Source: JARRKC01 sp037388505
Lineage (GTDB): Bacteria; Acidobacteriota; UBA6911; RPQK01; JAPXNP01
Assembly: GCA_037388505.1 (NCBI GenBank)
Contig: JARRKC010000007.1
Location: forward strand, 1-64,000
Direction: 5' to 3'
Length of the DNA stretch: 64,000 nucleotides
Part shown: one piece after another, positions 63,898-64,000 of the stretch
Position numbering within the stretch: the stretch's first letter is position 1
Layout of the letters: each line of letters begins with the position of its first letter
Notes under the pieces: model-generated
Databases searched by the model: none
What the model was told of the DNA's origin: nothing
The model's input: only the letters and a program-made list of their open reading frames with translations
Position numbers and translations under genes: made by a program

Positions 63898-64000
63898 GGT
63901 CTCTCCCCTCATCCTGATGCTCGAACACCATAGCTCCGCTTTGTGCAGATCATCCGACACGGATTCACTGCAGGCGGTGCGGCAACTGTTCTCCACATTA

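Overview
The window is a 64 kb piece of a GC-rich (about 60%) bacterial chromosome. It holds one tRNA gene and about 52 protein genes, with many GTG and TTG starts and many 4-base stop/start overlaps. I see no rRNA, transposase gene, prophage or CRISPR array. The mix suggests a Gram-negative environmental heterotroph, most likely Acidobacteriota or a nearby phylum: a PknB-type kinase with a TPR-like tail, Tat-exported Gfo/Idh/MocA and nitroreductase-like proteins, a DUF1080 protein, TolC and OprB-like outer-membrane proteins, and long-chain olefin genes. The phylum is an inference; there is no marker gene here to settle it.

Layout. 0-8.8 kb: tRNA-Leu(CAA), an exported M20 amidohydrolase, then an ornithine/carbamoyl-phosphate catabolic island (a GTPase of the cyclic 2,3-diphosphoglycerate synthetase family, a PIG-L deacetylase, carbamate kinase, ornithine carbamoyltransferase, ornithine aminotransferase) and a CBS-pair protein. 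9-13.7 kb: a compact oleABCD operon (minus strand) for head-to-head fatty acid condensation to long-chain alkenes. 14-17.3 kb: a Tat-exported oxidoreductase, a lipoprotein cytochrome c and a class V aminotransferase. 17.6-24.5 kb: TraB-family membrane protein, FAD oxidoreductase, tRNA-dihydrouridine synthase, glycine-zipper protein, Sec-exported nitroreductase-like protein, quinone-oxidoreductase-like MDR. 24.7-31.3 kb: glpF-glpK-glpD followed by a Ser/Thr kinase. 31.7-39.6 kb: MATE transporter, RecQ, DUF1080 protein, a divergent membrane pyrophosphatase with a coupled 63-aa protein. 39.8-47.6 kb: DUF5666 protein, small membrane protein, lipoprotein, OprB-like porin, ABC exporter pair, DUF5996 protein. 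47.7-52.9 kb: a TolC-EmrA-(cytidylate kinase-like)-EmrB efflux operon. 53.2-60 kb: MscS channel, an aquaporin / glucose dehydrogenase / GH15 glucoamylase operon, and a beta-propeller protein. 60-64 kb: a MarR-linked operon (NTF2-PNPOx fusion, Tat-exported nitroreductase-like protein, secreted NTF2-like protein, MarR regulator) and an outer-membrane beta-barrel.

The most unusual layer is non-coding. Nearly every long intergenic gap carries dispersed repeats. I recognise at least four families (called A to D here), plus degenerate short tandem repeats with unit lengths of 7, 8 and 9 bp. One composite module (B core, conserved blocks, heptamer tail) appears twice in the same gene context, about 15 kb apart. 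Family D is a roughly 150-bp element with a hairpin at each end, present as two inverted copies. Family A is a hairpin-bearing core of about 75-100 bp attached to octamer arrays. No mobilising enzyme is in the window.
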